Positions 1 to 7,225 of a stretch of 13,532 bases of DNA are shown piece by piece. A program made the translations under genes and the position numbers. The notes under the pieces were generated by a model. The model was given only the letters and a program-made list of their open reading frames with translations. It was not told the origin of the DNA and did no database searches. This DNA comes from Firmicutes bacterium UBA1440. GTDB lineage: Bacteria; Bacillota; Clostridia; Peptostreptococcales; Anaerovoracaceae. The stretch spans positions 11,642 to 25,173 of the forward strand of contig DCTM01000004.1 of the NCBI GenBank assembly GCA_002329565.1. The letters are read 5' to 3'. Numbering within the stretch: the first letter of the stretch is position 1; each line of letters begins with the position of its first letter.

Positions 1-290
1 ATATTTGCTTTGTAGATTATGTCAAGCTGCTTTCGCAGAAGCCGCGCCTGTTCCGGTACTTGCGCGATCTGCTTAATGATTGCATCTACAATTTTCTCCT
101 TCATCTCAGCGGCCGCCGCGTTTGTAAATGTTACAATCAGCATGCGGTCGATCGAAACACCGTCGTCAATTATCAATTTCTTGATTCGTTCGACAAGTAC
201 CGCCGTCTTTCCGGAACCCGCGGCGGCCGCAACGAGAATGTTCTTATTCCTCGTTTCTATCGCTTCTCTTTGTTTTTCCGTCCATTTCAT
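1..290 (-). CDS. addA: AddA, ATP-dependent helicase/nuclease subunit A, N-terminal part (cut by window edge)
   Basis: This is the first 96 codons of AddA, the UvrD-like helicase plus RecB-like nuclease subunit of the AddAB enzyme, which resects double-strand breaks and loads recombination. The protein begins [11 protein letters not shown] (Q-motif region), has the Walker A motif AAAAGSGKT at residues 21-29 and motif Ia [10 protein letters not shown] at residues 54-63; this combination is characteristic of AddA rather than PcrA/UvrD. The rest of the gene, including the nuclease domain, lies beyond the left edge. The ATG at 290 is the only possible start, because an in-frame TGA lies three codons upstream. 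The ribosome binding site is weak (GGTGATG). The flippase gene ends 15 nt upstream, so co-transcription and perhaps translational coupling are likely. No addB is visible. Confidence 0.9.
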   Translation of the reverse strand, partial: MKWTEKQREAIETRNKNILVAAAAGSGKTAVLVERIKKLIIDDGVSIDRMLIVTFTNAAAAEMKEKIVDAIIKQIAQVPEQARLLRKQLDIIYKAN

Positions 291-305
291 AATACATCAC
301 CATCG

Positions 306-1910
306 TTACAACAGTTTTGTTTTCTTGAGCAGGCTGACGAGTTTGTTACCCTTAGGAAATGCCTTAATTTCCGATTCGGTCACTGCATTGAGTTTGATAA
401 GGGCAACAGTGTATACGCAGGCCCCGACGCCGATTGAGAGGATGACAGACAGGGAATTGCCGAGCATGCCGAGACATACTTTGTACACGGCGATGACGGC
501 AACGGACATCGCGAGACCCGCCGCAATCGGTTTCACCACGCTGAGATTGAAGTTAAACTTAATACCCGTATAGCGTTTCACGGCGCCAAAGTTAACGATT
601 GCGATTGTCAGATAGGCTATCGATGTCGCTATGGCCGCACCTTTGACGTGCAGTGAAGGAATCCCTGTCAGGATGTATGTCAACAGGCACTTGACGACAA
701 AGCCGGCCAAGATACCCCACACCGATGCGGACAACTTACCGAGTCCCTGCAGTATGCCTGCCATCGTCTGGGCGATACACAGAAAGACAGTACCTGCCGC
801 AAGCAGTAAGAGACAGGTGGAAGAAATCGCAGAGGATTCAACCTGCAATGGGAACAAGAGCAACATAATCGGCTCCGCAATCACCATTAAGCCAAAACTG
901 CACGGCACTCCGATAATCATCGATGTTCTCAGCCCTAAATTGATGTTGCTGTTCAGCGCCTCCGTATCGCCTGCGCTCTTGGCAGCAGCGACCGCCGGCA
1001 CCATAGAGAGTGCCATCGAAAGCGCCATTGCCATCGGAATATTTATAATCGGAGCGGCAAAGCCTGTCAGCGCTCCGTAGAGATCTTTTGAAGCACTGTA
1101 ACCGAAACCCGCTGCATCCTGCAATCTGTTCATAACGAAGATAGCGTCACCCAGATTCATGATCGGTTGTATCGAAACACCTATTGTAATAGGAATCGCG
1201 ATAATCGCCAGCGTCTTGATGATGCTGCCTGCGCTTTCCTGTTCGTTCGATTTATCGCTTTCAATACGGAAGAAAATATTCTTTTTTCTGATTAGATAAA
1301 TCACTGTAATCACGACGACACCGAAGACAGGCCCGATGCTTCCGCCGAGACTGCTGCCTGCCGCAGCTATCTCAACGCCCCGCGGCAGAAGGATTACGGC
1401 CAGCGAAAGTCCGGTCGCCACTCTGACGGATTGTTCAATGACCTGCGAAAGTGCAGTAGGTACCATCTCCTGCATTCCTTGAAAATATCCGCGAAATACA
1501 GACATAATAGGAACAAACAGCAGTGCAGGCGCAATCGCGACCACAGAATAATACGCCCCTTCATTTCCCAGGGCGTTTACGATAACTTCTGCTCCGAAGA
1601 ACAAAGCCGAAAAGCAGATGAGTCCGAACGCTGACATAAACACAAAGGAAAGACGAAACACCTTATGTGCTTCCGCATACCTGCCCAGTGCGATGCGCTC
1701 CGATGTCATCTTGGAAATCGCCGCAGGTGCACCGTTTGTCGAGAATACCAACAGAAATATGTAAACGGGATACGCTGTCTGATAATATGCCATGCCATCA
1801 GTGCCGATGATATTGGCAAGGGGAATGCGAAATACAGCCCCAAGTATCTGTGTGAGCAGTCCCGCCACCCCCAATACAGCGGCTCCCCTCAAAAAACTCT
1901 TTCTCCCCAT
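306..1910 (-). CDS. Oligosaccharide/lipid-linked sugar flippase, MOP superfamily (SpoVB/YtgP-like)
   Basis: This 534-residue, strongly hydrophobic protein looks like a polysaccharide-biosynthesis/MurJ-type flippase with about 14 membrane segments along its whole length. The N-terminus (FLRGAAVLGVAGLLTQILG, then FRIPLANIIGTDGMAYYQ) is typical of the SpoVB/YtgP group in Firmicutes, and RGYFQGMQEMVPTALSQV near residue 140 is another family signature. Family members move undecaprenyl-linked precursors (lipid II, or spore-cortex or capsule units) across the membrane; the substrate cannot be read here. The C-terminus is short and basic (LLKKTKLL). The ATG start has a good Shine-Dalgarno, GGAGGG, 5 nt upstream. 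It is transcribed divergently from gpmI and leads a probable two-gene unit with addA. SpoVB itself, a YtgP-type lipid II flippase, or an exopolysaccharide flippase are all possible. Confidence 0.85.
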   Translation of the reverse strand: MGRKSFLRGAAVLGVAGLLTQILGAVFRIPLANIIGTDGMAYYQTAYPVYIFLLVFSTNGAPAAISKMTSERIALGRYAEAHKVFRLSFVFMSAFGLICFSALFFGAEVIVNALGNEGAYYSVVAIAPALLFVPIMSVFRGYFQGMQEMVPTALSQVIEQSVRVATGLSLAVILLPRGVEIAAAGSSLGGSIGPVFGVVVITVIYLIRKKNIFFRIESDKSNEQESAGSIIKTLAIIAIPITIGVSIQPIMNLGDAIFVMNRLQDAAGFGYSASKDLYGALTGFAAPIINIPMAMALSMALSMVPAVAAAKSAGDTEALNSNINLGLRTSMIIGVPCSFGLMVIAEPIMLLLFPLQVESSAISSTCLLLLAAGTVFLCIAQTMAGILQGLGKLSASVWGILAGFVVKCLLTYILTGIPSLHVKGAAIATSIAYLTIAIVNFGAVKRYTGIKFNFNLSVVKPIAAGLAMSVAVIAVYKVCLGMLGNSLSVILSIGVGACVYTVALIKLNAVTESEIKAFPKGNKLVSLLKKTKLL

Positions 1911-1940
1911 CTTGTCCCTCCGTAAGTCAATTATCTTCTT

Positions 1941-1949
1941 ATTATATCA
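1941..1949 (-). promoter_or_regulatory. Extended -10 promoter for the flippase-addA unit
   Basis: On the minus strand the sequence reads TGATATAAT, an extended -10 (TGnTATAAT). The best -35 is a poor TATACA, 18 bp away, so recognition would rest on the TG extension. It lies about 30 nt before the flippase start, leaving a short leader that carries the GGAGGG site. Confidence 0.6.
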
Positions 1950-1988
1950 AAAAAAAGCCGTGCCTGTATATGTTTTGTTTTAAAAAAA

Positions 1989-1997
1989 TGCTATAAT
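1989..1997 (+). promoter_or_regulatory. Extended -10 promoter for gpmI
   Basis: TGCTATAAT on the plus strand matches the extended -10 consensus. No good -35 hexamer is present 16-18 bp upstream. Transcription would start near 2004, giving a leader of about 60 nt that begins with a small stem-loop. Confidence 0.65.
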
Positions 1998-2006
1998 TGA
2001 TATCAG

Positions 2007-2025
2007 TGCAGAAAATACTTCTGCA
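2007..2025 (+). other. Stem-loop at the 5' end of the gpmI leader
   Basis: TGCAGAA and TTCTGCA form a perfect 7-bp stem with a 5-nt loop, a few nucleotides after the predicted transcription start. It has no U-tract and lies well before the ribosome binding site, so it is not a terminator. 5'-terminal hairpins can protect mRNA from decay; that role here is inference. Confidence 0.4.
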
Positions 2026-2063
2026 ATATATTATTACAACAACAGAGAAGAGGTATGTATGCT

Positions 2064-3599
2064 ATGAATATAAAAGACAGGCCAACGATGCTGATGATTT
2101 TGGACGGATTCGGGCTCAATGACAAGCGCACGCAGAGCGCTATTCTTCAGGCGGAGACACCGAATCTCGACCGCATATTCGCCACTTATCCACACACGCA
2201 GTTGGCAGCGAGCGGTCTCTCCGTCGGTCTTCCCGAAGGGCAGATGGGCAACTCAGAGGTCGGACATCTGAACATCGGTGCCGGACGCATTGTCTATCAG
2301 GAATTGACAAAGATATCCAAGGAAATTGAAGACGGTGAATTTTTCACGAATGAAACCCTCCTGCAAGCAATTGATCACGCGAAGAAACATCACTCCGCGC
2401 TTCACCTGATGGGTCTCGTCTCGGACGGCGGAGTACACAGCCATTTGACTCATCTGCTCGCCCTGCTTGATCTTGCCAAAGAACACGATCTTACGGAAGT
2501 ATACGTCCACTGCTTTCTCGACGGAAGAGATGTGCCGCCTCGCTGCGCCATCGGCTACATAGAAAAATTGGAAGAACACATGCGGAATTCCTGCGGCGCT
2601 GTTGCCACCGTCTCAGGACGCTACTATGCGATGGACAGGGACAAGCGCTGGGAACGAATCGAGAAAGCCTATGACGCCATCACTTGCGGCAGCGGCTTGA
2701 CATCCTATACCGCCGTTGCTGCCGTGGAGAACGCCTATGCGCGCGACGAGAACGATGAATTTGTCCTCCCGACTGTCGTGCAAAAGGATGGCAGCCCCGT
2801 TGCTCTGCTTGGCGACAATGACGCCGTCATCATGTTCAACTTCCGGCCCGACCGCGCCCGACAGATTACGCGTGCCTTGGTGGCGAATGATTTCGACGGA
2901 TTCCAAAGGAAAAAGATATGTAAAAATCTCTTCTACGTCTGCATGACGCAATACGACGCACAGATGCCGAATGTCGCGGTCGCCTTCCCACCTCAGTCTC
3001 TGAAGAATACACTGGGCGAATACATCGCCGCTCTCGGCCTCACACAGCTGCGAATCGCGGAGACGGAAAAGTATGCCCATGTAACGTTTTTCTTTAACGG
3101 CGGCATCGAAGCTCCTAACAGGAACGAAGACAGACTTCTGATTCCATCACCTTCCGTTGCCACCTACGATCTCAAGCCGGAAATGAGCGCTTACGAAGTC
3201 ACCGACGCGGTTTTGAAAAAGATTGACGAAAACAAGTACGATCTCATCATCCTCAACTTCGCAAATGCCGATATGGTCGGACACACCGGCATCATGGAAG
3301 CCGCCCGTAAAGCCGTGGAAGCGGTTGACAGCTGCGTAGCGAAGATTGTCGACAAGATGCTTGCCGTAGGCGGCCAAATTCTGCTCACGGCAGATCACGG
3401 CAATGCCGATGAGATGATCGACGACGAGGGCAACGTCGTCACGGCGCACTCTCTTAACCCGGTTCCTCTCGTTCATATCGCCAACCGGCCTCGCGAATTT
3501 GAGGACGGAGGTAAACTGGCAGATATCGCTCCTACGCTGCTGACGCTGATGGAACTGGAGGTCCCCGGCGAGATGAGCGGCAACAATCTTTTGAAATAG
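2064..3599 (+). CDS. gpmI: 2,3-bisphosphoglycerate-independent phosphoglycerate mutase
   Basis: This enzyme interconverts 3- and 2-phosphoglycerate in glycolysis using Mn2+ and a phosphoserine intermediate. At 511 residues it matches the usual length (about 510). It shows the first metal site ILDGFG (residues 12-17), the nucleophile motif GQMGNSEVGHLNIGAGR with the catalytic Ser at residue 64, substrate-binding segments VHCFLDGRDVPP and FNFRPDRARQ, and the C-terminal metal motifs NADMVGHTG and TADHGNADEM. I chose the ATG at 2064 rather than the in-frame ATG at 2055, because the AGAAGAGG ribosome site ends at 2053 and only the later start has normal spacing (10 nt versus 1 nt). It is a single-gene unit between its own promoter and a terminator, not part of the gap-pgk-tpi-gpmI cluster found in many Firmicutes. 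Confidence 0.97.
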   Translation: MNIKDRPTMLMILDGFGLNDKRTQSAILQAETPNLDRIFATYPHTQLAASGLSVGLPEGQMGNSEVGHLNIGAGRIVYQELTKISKEIEDGEFFTNETLLQAIDHAKKHHSALHLMGLVSDGGVHSHLTHLLALLDLAKEHDLTEVYVHCFLDGRDVPPRCAIGYIEKLEEHMRNSCGAVATVSGRYYAMDRDKRWERIEKAYDAITCGSGLTSYTAVAAVENAYARDENDEFVLPTVVQKDGSPVALLGDNDAVIMFNFRPDRARQITRALVANDFDGFQRKKICKNLFYVCMTQYDAQMPNVAVAFPPQSLKNTLGEYIAALGLTQLRIAETEKYAHVTFFFNGGIEAPNRNEDRLLIPSPSVATYDLKPEMSAYEVTDAVLKKIDENKYDLIILNFANADMVGHTGIMEAARKAVEAVDSCVAKIVDKMLAVGGQILLTADHGNADEMIDDEGNVVTAHSLNPVPLVHIANRPREFEDGGKLADIAPTLLTLMELEVPGEMSGNNLLK

Positions 3600-3616
3600 A
3601 ACCCAAAAAATCAGAT

Positions 3617-3648
3617 ACGGACGACGTTGTAACGTCGTCCGTTTTTTT
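3617..3648 (+). terminator. Intrinsic terminator of gpmI, probably also used by rny
   Basis: ACGGACGACGTT pairs perfectly with AACGTCGTCCGT (12 bp, or 11 bp with a 4-nt loop), followed directly by a T-run on the plus strand. On the minus strand the same hairpin is followed, after six nucleotides, by TTTTTT, so it probably works in both directions between the convergent gpmI and rny genes. Confidence 0.9.
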
Positions 3649-3666
3649 CTGTATAACTCTATGTGA

Positions 3667-5205
3667 TTACTTCGCGTATTCCACTGCACGCGTTTCTCTT
3701 ATGACATTGATCTTAATTTGTCCCGGATATTCGAGTTCAGATTCGATCTTCTTGGAAAGTTCTCTTGCGAGGAAGATAATCTCTTCGTCGTTGACGACCT
3801 CAGGCTTGGCAATGACTCTGATCTCTCTGCCGGCCTGAATTGCAAATGATTTGTCCACACCCGGTGTGGTGTTAGCCAATTCTTCAAGCTTTTGCAGTCT
3901 CTTGATATACGTTTCCAATGTTTCTCGTCTTGCGCCCGGTCTTGCTGCCGAAAGGGCATCCGCCGCCGCTACGAGAACTGCCTCCGCGTTCTTCGCTTCA
4001 TAATCTCCGTGATGCGCTGCCATCGCATCGATGACCGCCTCGGATTCCTTATACTTTCTCAGGACATCTATACCGATATCCACATGCGTTCCTTCGACCT
4101 CGTGATCGAGTGCCTTGCCGATGTCATGCAACAAACCCGCACGCTTGGCCAGCTTTATATCCAGTCCCAGCTCTCCGGCCATTAGGCCTGCCAAATGAGC
4201 TACCTCCACGGAATGCTTGAGTACATTCTGTCCGTAGGATGTTCGGTATTTCAGCCTGCCGATCATCTTGATCAACTCAGGATGCAAGTTGTGAATGCCG
4301 ACCTCGAATGTAGCCTGTTCGCCTTCTTCCTTGATGATAGTGTTGACTTCTTTCTCGGCCTTCTCGACCATTTCCTCGATTCTTGCCGGATGGATACGTC
4401 CATCTACAATCAGCTTCTCGAGTGCGACTCTGGCAATTTCTCTCCTGACCGGATCGAAACCCGACAGGATAACGGCTTCAGGCGTATCGTCGATGATGAG
4501 TTCCACACCCGTCATCGTCTCGATGGAGCGAATATTTCTGCCTTCTCTGCCGATGATTCTGCCCTTCATTTCATCGTTGGGCAGCGGCACAACCGATACG
4601 GTGCTCTCCGCCACGTGATCGGCGGCACAACGCTGAATGGCTCCTGTGATGATCTCCTTTGCCTTCTTGTCTGCCTCTTCCTTAGCCTTACTCTCGATTT
4701 CCTTGATCATCACTGATGCTTCGTGACGTACTTCCTTTTCGCAGTTAGACAAGAGCAGCGCCTTGGCTTCTTCGACGGAATATCCCGAGATACGCTCAAG
4801 TTCACGGATTTGTTTTTCGATAAAGCCGTCAATTTCCTTGTTTTTCTCGATGATCGCCTGTTCCTTCTTGGAAATGCTCTCTTCTTTTCTTTCAATATTT
4901 TCGAGCTTTCTGTCGATTGTTTCTTCCTTCTGAATCAATCGCTTTTCGGAACGCTGTATTTCCGCTCTGCGTTCACGCGCTTCCCGTTCAGCTTCGCTTC
5001 GCACTCGATGCGCTTCTTCTTTAGCTTCGAGTGTAATCTCTTTTTTAATCGTCTCGGATTTATTTTCAGCATCCAGGATCAGATTTTTGGCAAATTGTTC
5101 CGCACTTCCTATCGCTTTCTCTGCAACTGACTTTCGTATAATATATCCAATCAATAGCCCTATGGCCAATGCGACAATTCCTACAATGATCACAATTCCA
5201 TTCAT
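3667..5205 (-). CDS. rny: Ribonuclease Y
   Basis: RNase Y is the membrane-anchored endoribonuclease that starts bulk mRNA turnover in many Firmicutes, in place of RNase E. The 512 residues fit the family (about 520). In order: one N-terminal membrane helix (residues 2-23), a long charged coiled coil (about 25-190), a KH RNA-binding domain with [12 protein letters not shown] at 215-226, and an HD metal domain with H331, H360-D361 (LLHDIGK), the AHHGD motif near 397-401 and D416 in [15 protein letters not shown]. No key residue is missing. The ATG start follows an excellent AAAGGAGGTG site with 5 nt spacing. It has its own consensus promoter, overlapping that of divergent rodA, and shares a bidirectional terminator with gpmI. 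Confidence 0.97.
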   Translation of the reverse strand: MNGIVIIVGIVALAIGLLIGYIIRKSVAEKAIGSAEQFAKNLILDAENKSETIKKEITLEAKEEAHRVRSEAEREARERRAEIQRSEKRLIQKEETIDRKLENIERKEESISKKEQAIIEKNKEIDGFIEKQIRELERISGYSVEEAKALLLSNCEKEVRHEASVMIKEIESKAKEEADKKAKEIITGAIQRCAADHVAESTVSVVPLPNDEMKGRIIGREGRNIRSIETMTGVELIIDDTPEAVILSGFDPVRREIARVALEKLIVDGRIHPARIEEMVEKAEKEVNTIIKEEGEQATFEVGIHNLHPELIKMIGRLKYRTSYGQNVLKHSVEVAHLAGLMAGELGLDIKLAKRAGLLHDIGKALDHEVEGTHVDIGIDVLRKYKESEAVIDAMAAHHGDYEAKNAEAVLVAAADALSAARPGARRETLETYIKRLQKLEELANTTPGVDKSFAIQAGREIRVIAKPEVVNDEEIIFLARELSKKIESELEYPGQIKINVIRETRAVEYAK

Positions 5206-5240
5206 TGAAACACCTCCTTTTCTGTTTTTTTATATAAATC

Positions 5241-5269
5241 TTGCTATAATCATACGTTAATATTATAAT
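5241..5269 (+). promoter_or_regulatory. Sigma-A type promoter of rodA
   Basis: TTGCTA (5241-5246) and TATAAT (5264-5269) are 17 bp apart. Transcription would begin near 5276, about 32 nt before the rodA ATG. The -10 box lies on the palindrome ATTATAAT (5262-5269), which also supplies the -10 of the opposing rny promoter. Confidence 0.7.
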
Positions 5270-5291
5270 GTTTTATGTATACTAATGTCAA
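5262..5291 (-). promoter_or_regulatory. Sigma-A type promoter of rny
   Basis: On the minus strand TTGACA (5291-5286) and TATAAT (5267-5262) are separated by 18 bp; both hexamers are perfect consensus. Transcription would start near 5255, with a leader of about 50 nt ending in the AAAGGAGGTG site of rny. The -35 box lies inside the rodA leader and the -10 overlaps the rodA -10. Confidence 0.75.
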
Positions 5292-5307
5292 GTGCAAAGG
5301 GGAAACT

Positions 5308-6420
5308 ATGAAGTACTTTGGGAACCTTCTGAAGAATTTGGACAGGCAAATCCTCGCTTTGATCGGCATATTGGCTGTAATCAGTGTCGTGATGATCGCG
5401 AGTGTATCCTGGACAGGTGAATTTCAGATCAAAAGAGATATGGTGGTACAGACCGCAGCTTACATCCTCGGACTCGGAGCTGTGTTTTTTCTCGTTTTTA
5501 TAGATTATAAGGCTTACTGCGCTTACGAAAAACAGCTTTACATCGGATCTCTGATTTTCCTGTTGCTCGTATATGTGCCCGGGCTCGGTCAAGAGCAGTA
5601 TGGGGCGCTTTCCTGGATCAAGATTCCCGGAATTCCTACCACGATACAGCCTTCTGAATTTGTAAAGATCACATTTGTTCTGTTGATGGCGATGTTTCTT
5701 TCCCGCAATCGCAATAAACTTTCCGATTTCAAGGGCGTGGCGATGGCCTTTCTGTACGGTGCGCCGTTCATACTCATAACTCTGAAGGAAGATTTGGGCA
5801 GCGCCATCGTCTTCGGCGCCATCTGGGTCAGCATGATATTTTACGCCGGTATCGACTACAAGCTGTTTGCAAAATGTGCCGCCGGCGTCACACTGTTGAT
5901 GCCTATCGTCTTCTTGTTCATGGCCGACCACCAAAAGATGCGTATCGTCGCATTCTTGCATCCCGACGATTTGACAATCGAAGCGACCCGCCAAGTCTTT
6001 TATTCCAAGGTTGCCATCGGCTCGGGAGGCTTTTTCGGCAAGGGCCTGTTCCAAGGCGTACAAAAGCAACTGGAATTCATCCCCGTTGCCAAGTCTGACT
6101 TTATCTTTGCCGTCGTCTGTGAAGAACTCGGAATGCTCGGAGCCTGTGTTTTGATTGTCCTATTATCTTTGTTGCTGTTGCGCTTTACCCGCGTTGCCAG
6201 AGATGCGATCGATCTCTACGGTGCCCTGATTGCCGTGGGCTTTGTGGGGATGTTCGGGTTTCAAATCTTTGAAAATATCGCCATGACGATGGGAATTATG
6301 CCGGTTACCGGCATCACTCTTCCATTCATATCGTACGGAGGATCCTCGACCCTCGCCTGTATGATGGCCACAGGCCTTGTTTTGTCCGTCGGCATGCGCA
6401 GCAAACAGATAAACTTCTGA
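5308..6420 (+). CDS. rodA: RodA, SEDS peptidoglycan glycosyltransferase of the elongasome
   Basis: RodA polymerises glycan strands from lipid II during cell elongation, paired with the transpeptidase PBP2 (mrdA, encoded nearby). The 370-residue protein has about ten membrane helices and SEDS signatures: GALSWI then QPSEF (residues 99-118), EDLGSA (161-166), YSKVAIGSGGFFGKG (232-246), KSDFIFAVVCEELG (262-275) and ISYGGSS (341-347). D264 aligns with the catalytic Asp of RodA proteins. The set fits RodA better than FtsW. I chose the ATG at 5308, which follows AAAGGGG by 5 nt; an in-frame ATG at 5275 lies at the predicted transcription start and has no ribosome site. In Clostridia rodA usually closes the mre-mrd-min operon on the same strand; here it is inverted and stands alone with its own promoter. 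Confidence 0.93.
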   Translation: MKYFGNLLKNLDRQILALIGILAVISVVMIASVSWTGEFQIKRDMVVQTAAYILGLGAVFFLVFIDYKAYCAYEKQLYIGSLIFLLLVYVPGLGQEQYGALSWIKIPGIPTTIQPSEFVKITFVLLMAMFLSRNRNKLSDFKGVAMAFLYGAPFILITLKEDLGSAIVFGAIWVSMIFYAGIDYKLFAKCAAGVTLLMPIVFLFMADHQKMRIVAFLHPDDLTIEATRQVFYSKVAIGSGGFFGKGLFQGVQKQLEFIPVAKSDFIFAVVCEELGMLGACVLIVLLSLLLLRFTRVARDAIDLYGALIAVGFVGMFGFQIFENIAMTMGIMPVTGITLPFISYGGSSTLACMMATGLVLSVGMRSKQINF

Positions 6421-6432
6421 CAAATATATTCA

Positions 6433-6470
6433 CATAAGGAACGCCCGCAATTTTGCGGGCGTTCCTTATG
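6433..6470. terminator. Perfect inverted repeat, probable bidirectional terminator between rodA and minD
   Basis: CATAAGGAACGCCCGCA pairs perfectly with TGCGGGCGTTCCTTATG (17 bp) around a 4-nt loop. It starts 12 nt after the rodA stop and ends 2 nt from the minD stop, so it would close both convergent units. It lacks an immediate T-run on either strand, so it may act by stabilising 3' ends or blocking opposing transcripts rather than as a classical intrinsic terminator. Confidence 0.65.
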
Positions 6471-6472
6471 CG

Positions 6473-7213
6473 TTAATCCTTTTGTTGTGCGGTTTCTTTG
6501 ATGATGCGATAGGCGATTTTCTTGAAATTTTTATGTATATATGTATCTCGTTTAAAGACAACCGGAAGTCCGCTGTTGGCAGCGATGTGGATGTTCTCGT
6601 CGGCTTGAATGATTCCCGCCGCCTTAAGCTTGAGCATCTCGTCGATCTCTGCGACACTCGGGAAGACACCGTTTCCCAATAAGTTCGCTTTGACATTGTT
6701 CAGCAGATACATCCTCTTGTCGATGCCGATGCGGGAAAGCACCGCCGATACGGTCTGCGCATCGCGTACGGCGGCAAACTCAGGTACCGTAACGATGACA
6801 GCTATATCGGCGCCTGCGGAAGCGAGCACAAGCCCGTCGTCAATACCGGCAGGCGCATCAATGATTATATATTCGAATCTCTCTCTTAATTTATCGCAGA
6901 GCACCTTCATATGCAATGGGGTAACATTTTCGCAAAGCTTTTCGGGAGACGCAGCCATCAGGTACAGACTGTCGAAGCGCTTGTCCTTGATCAATGCCTG
7001 CTTGATGCGGCACACGCCGTTCAGTACATCGCAAACGTTGTACACAGCTTTGTTCTCGAGTCCCATATACAAATCGAGATTGCGCATTCCCATGTCCATA
7101 TCAATCAGGACCACGCTGTGGCCATCCATCGCCAAAACAGCGCCCAGATTGGAGGTCACAACAGACTTACCTGTCCCTCCTTTTCCCGAAGCAATTAAGA
7201 TTATTTTCCCCAT
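6473..7213 (-). CDS. minD: MinD-like division-site ATPase, short C-terminus
   Basis: MinD is a ParA-family ATPase that, bound to ATP, docks on the membrane and recruits MinC to block FtsZ assembly away from midcell. The 246 residues show the deviant Walker A KGGTGKS (11-17, with signature K11 and K16), switch I DMDMGMRNLDLYMG (38-51, very MinD-like), KQALIKDKR (71-79) and switch II IIIDAPAG (116-123). MinD proteins are usually about 265-270 residues and end in an amphipathic membrane-targeting helix; this one stops at ETAQQKD, roughly 20 residues short. No minC precedes it and no minE follows it. The ATG follows AGGAAGGG, which overlaps the mrdA stop 12 nt upstream, so translation is probably coupled. 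It is the last gene of the radC-mre operon. Family identity is secure; a Min function is less certain. Confidence 0.85.
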   Translation of the reverse strand: MGKIILIASGKGGTGKSVVTSNLGAVLAMDGHSVVLIDMDMGMRNLDLYMGLENKAVYNVCDVLNGVCRIKQALIKDKRFDSLYLMAASPEKLCENVTPLHMKVLCDKLRERFEYIIIDAPAGIDDGLVLASAGADIAVIVTVPEFAAVRDAQTVSAVLSRIGIDKRMYLLNNVKANLLGNGVFPSVAEIDEMLKLKAAGIIQADENIHIAANSGLPVVFKRDTYIHKNFKKIAYRIIKETAQQKD

Positions 7214-7225
7214 GGTGTACCCTTC

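Noticed and set aside
1911..2063. Possible riboswitch or T-box in the flippase-gpmI gap
   Set aside because: The gap is only about 150 bp and holds two extended -10 boxes and one small hairpin; no conserved riboswitch core or terminator/antiterminator pair is visible.
5275..5307. Upstream ATG for rodA
   Set aside because: It falls at the predicted transcription start and has no Shine-Dalgarno, whereas the ATG at 5308 follows AAAGGGG at ideal spacing.
5263..6069. 268-residue minus-strand ORF opposite rodA
   Set aside because: It lies almost entirely antisense to a well-supported SEDS gene, has no recognisable domain, and its start lacks a ribosome site; it reflects codon bias of rodA.
6421..6472. 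Possible frameshift hiding the MinD membrane-targeting helix, or a minE remnant
   Set aside because: Reading past the minD stop in another frame passes through the hairpin and gives no amphipathic KKGFLKRLF-like segment; the 52-bp gap is too short for minE.
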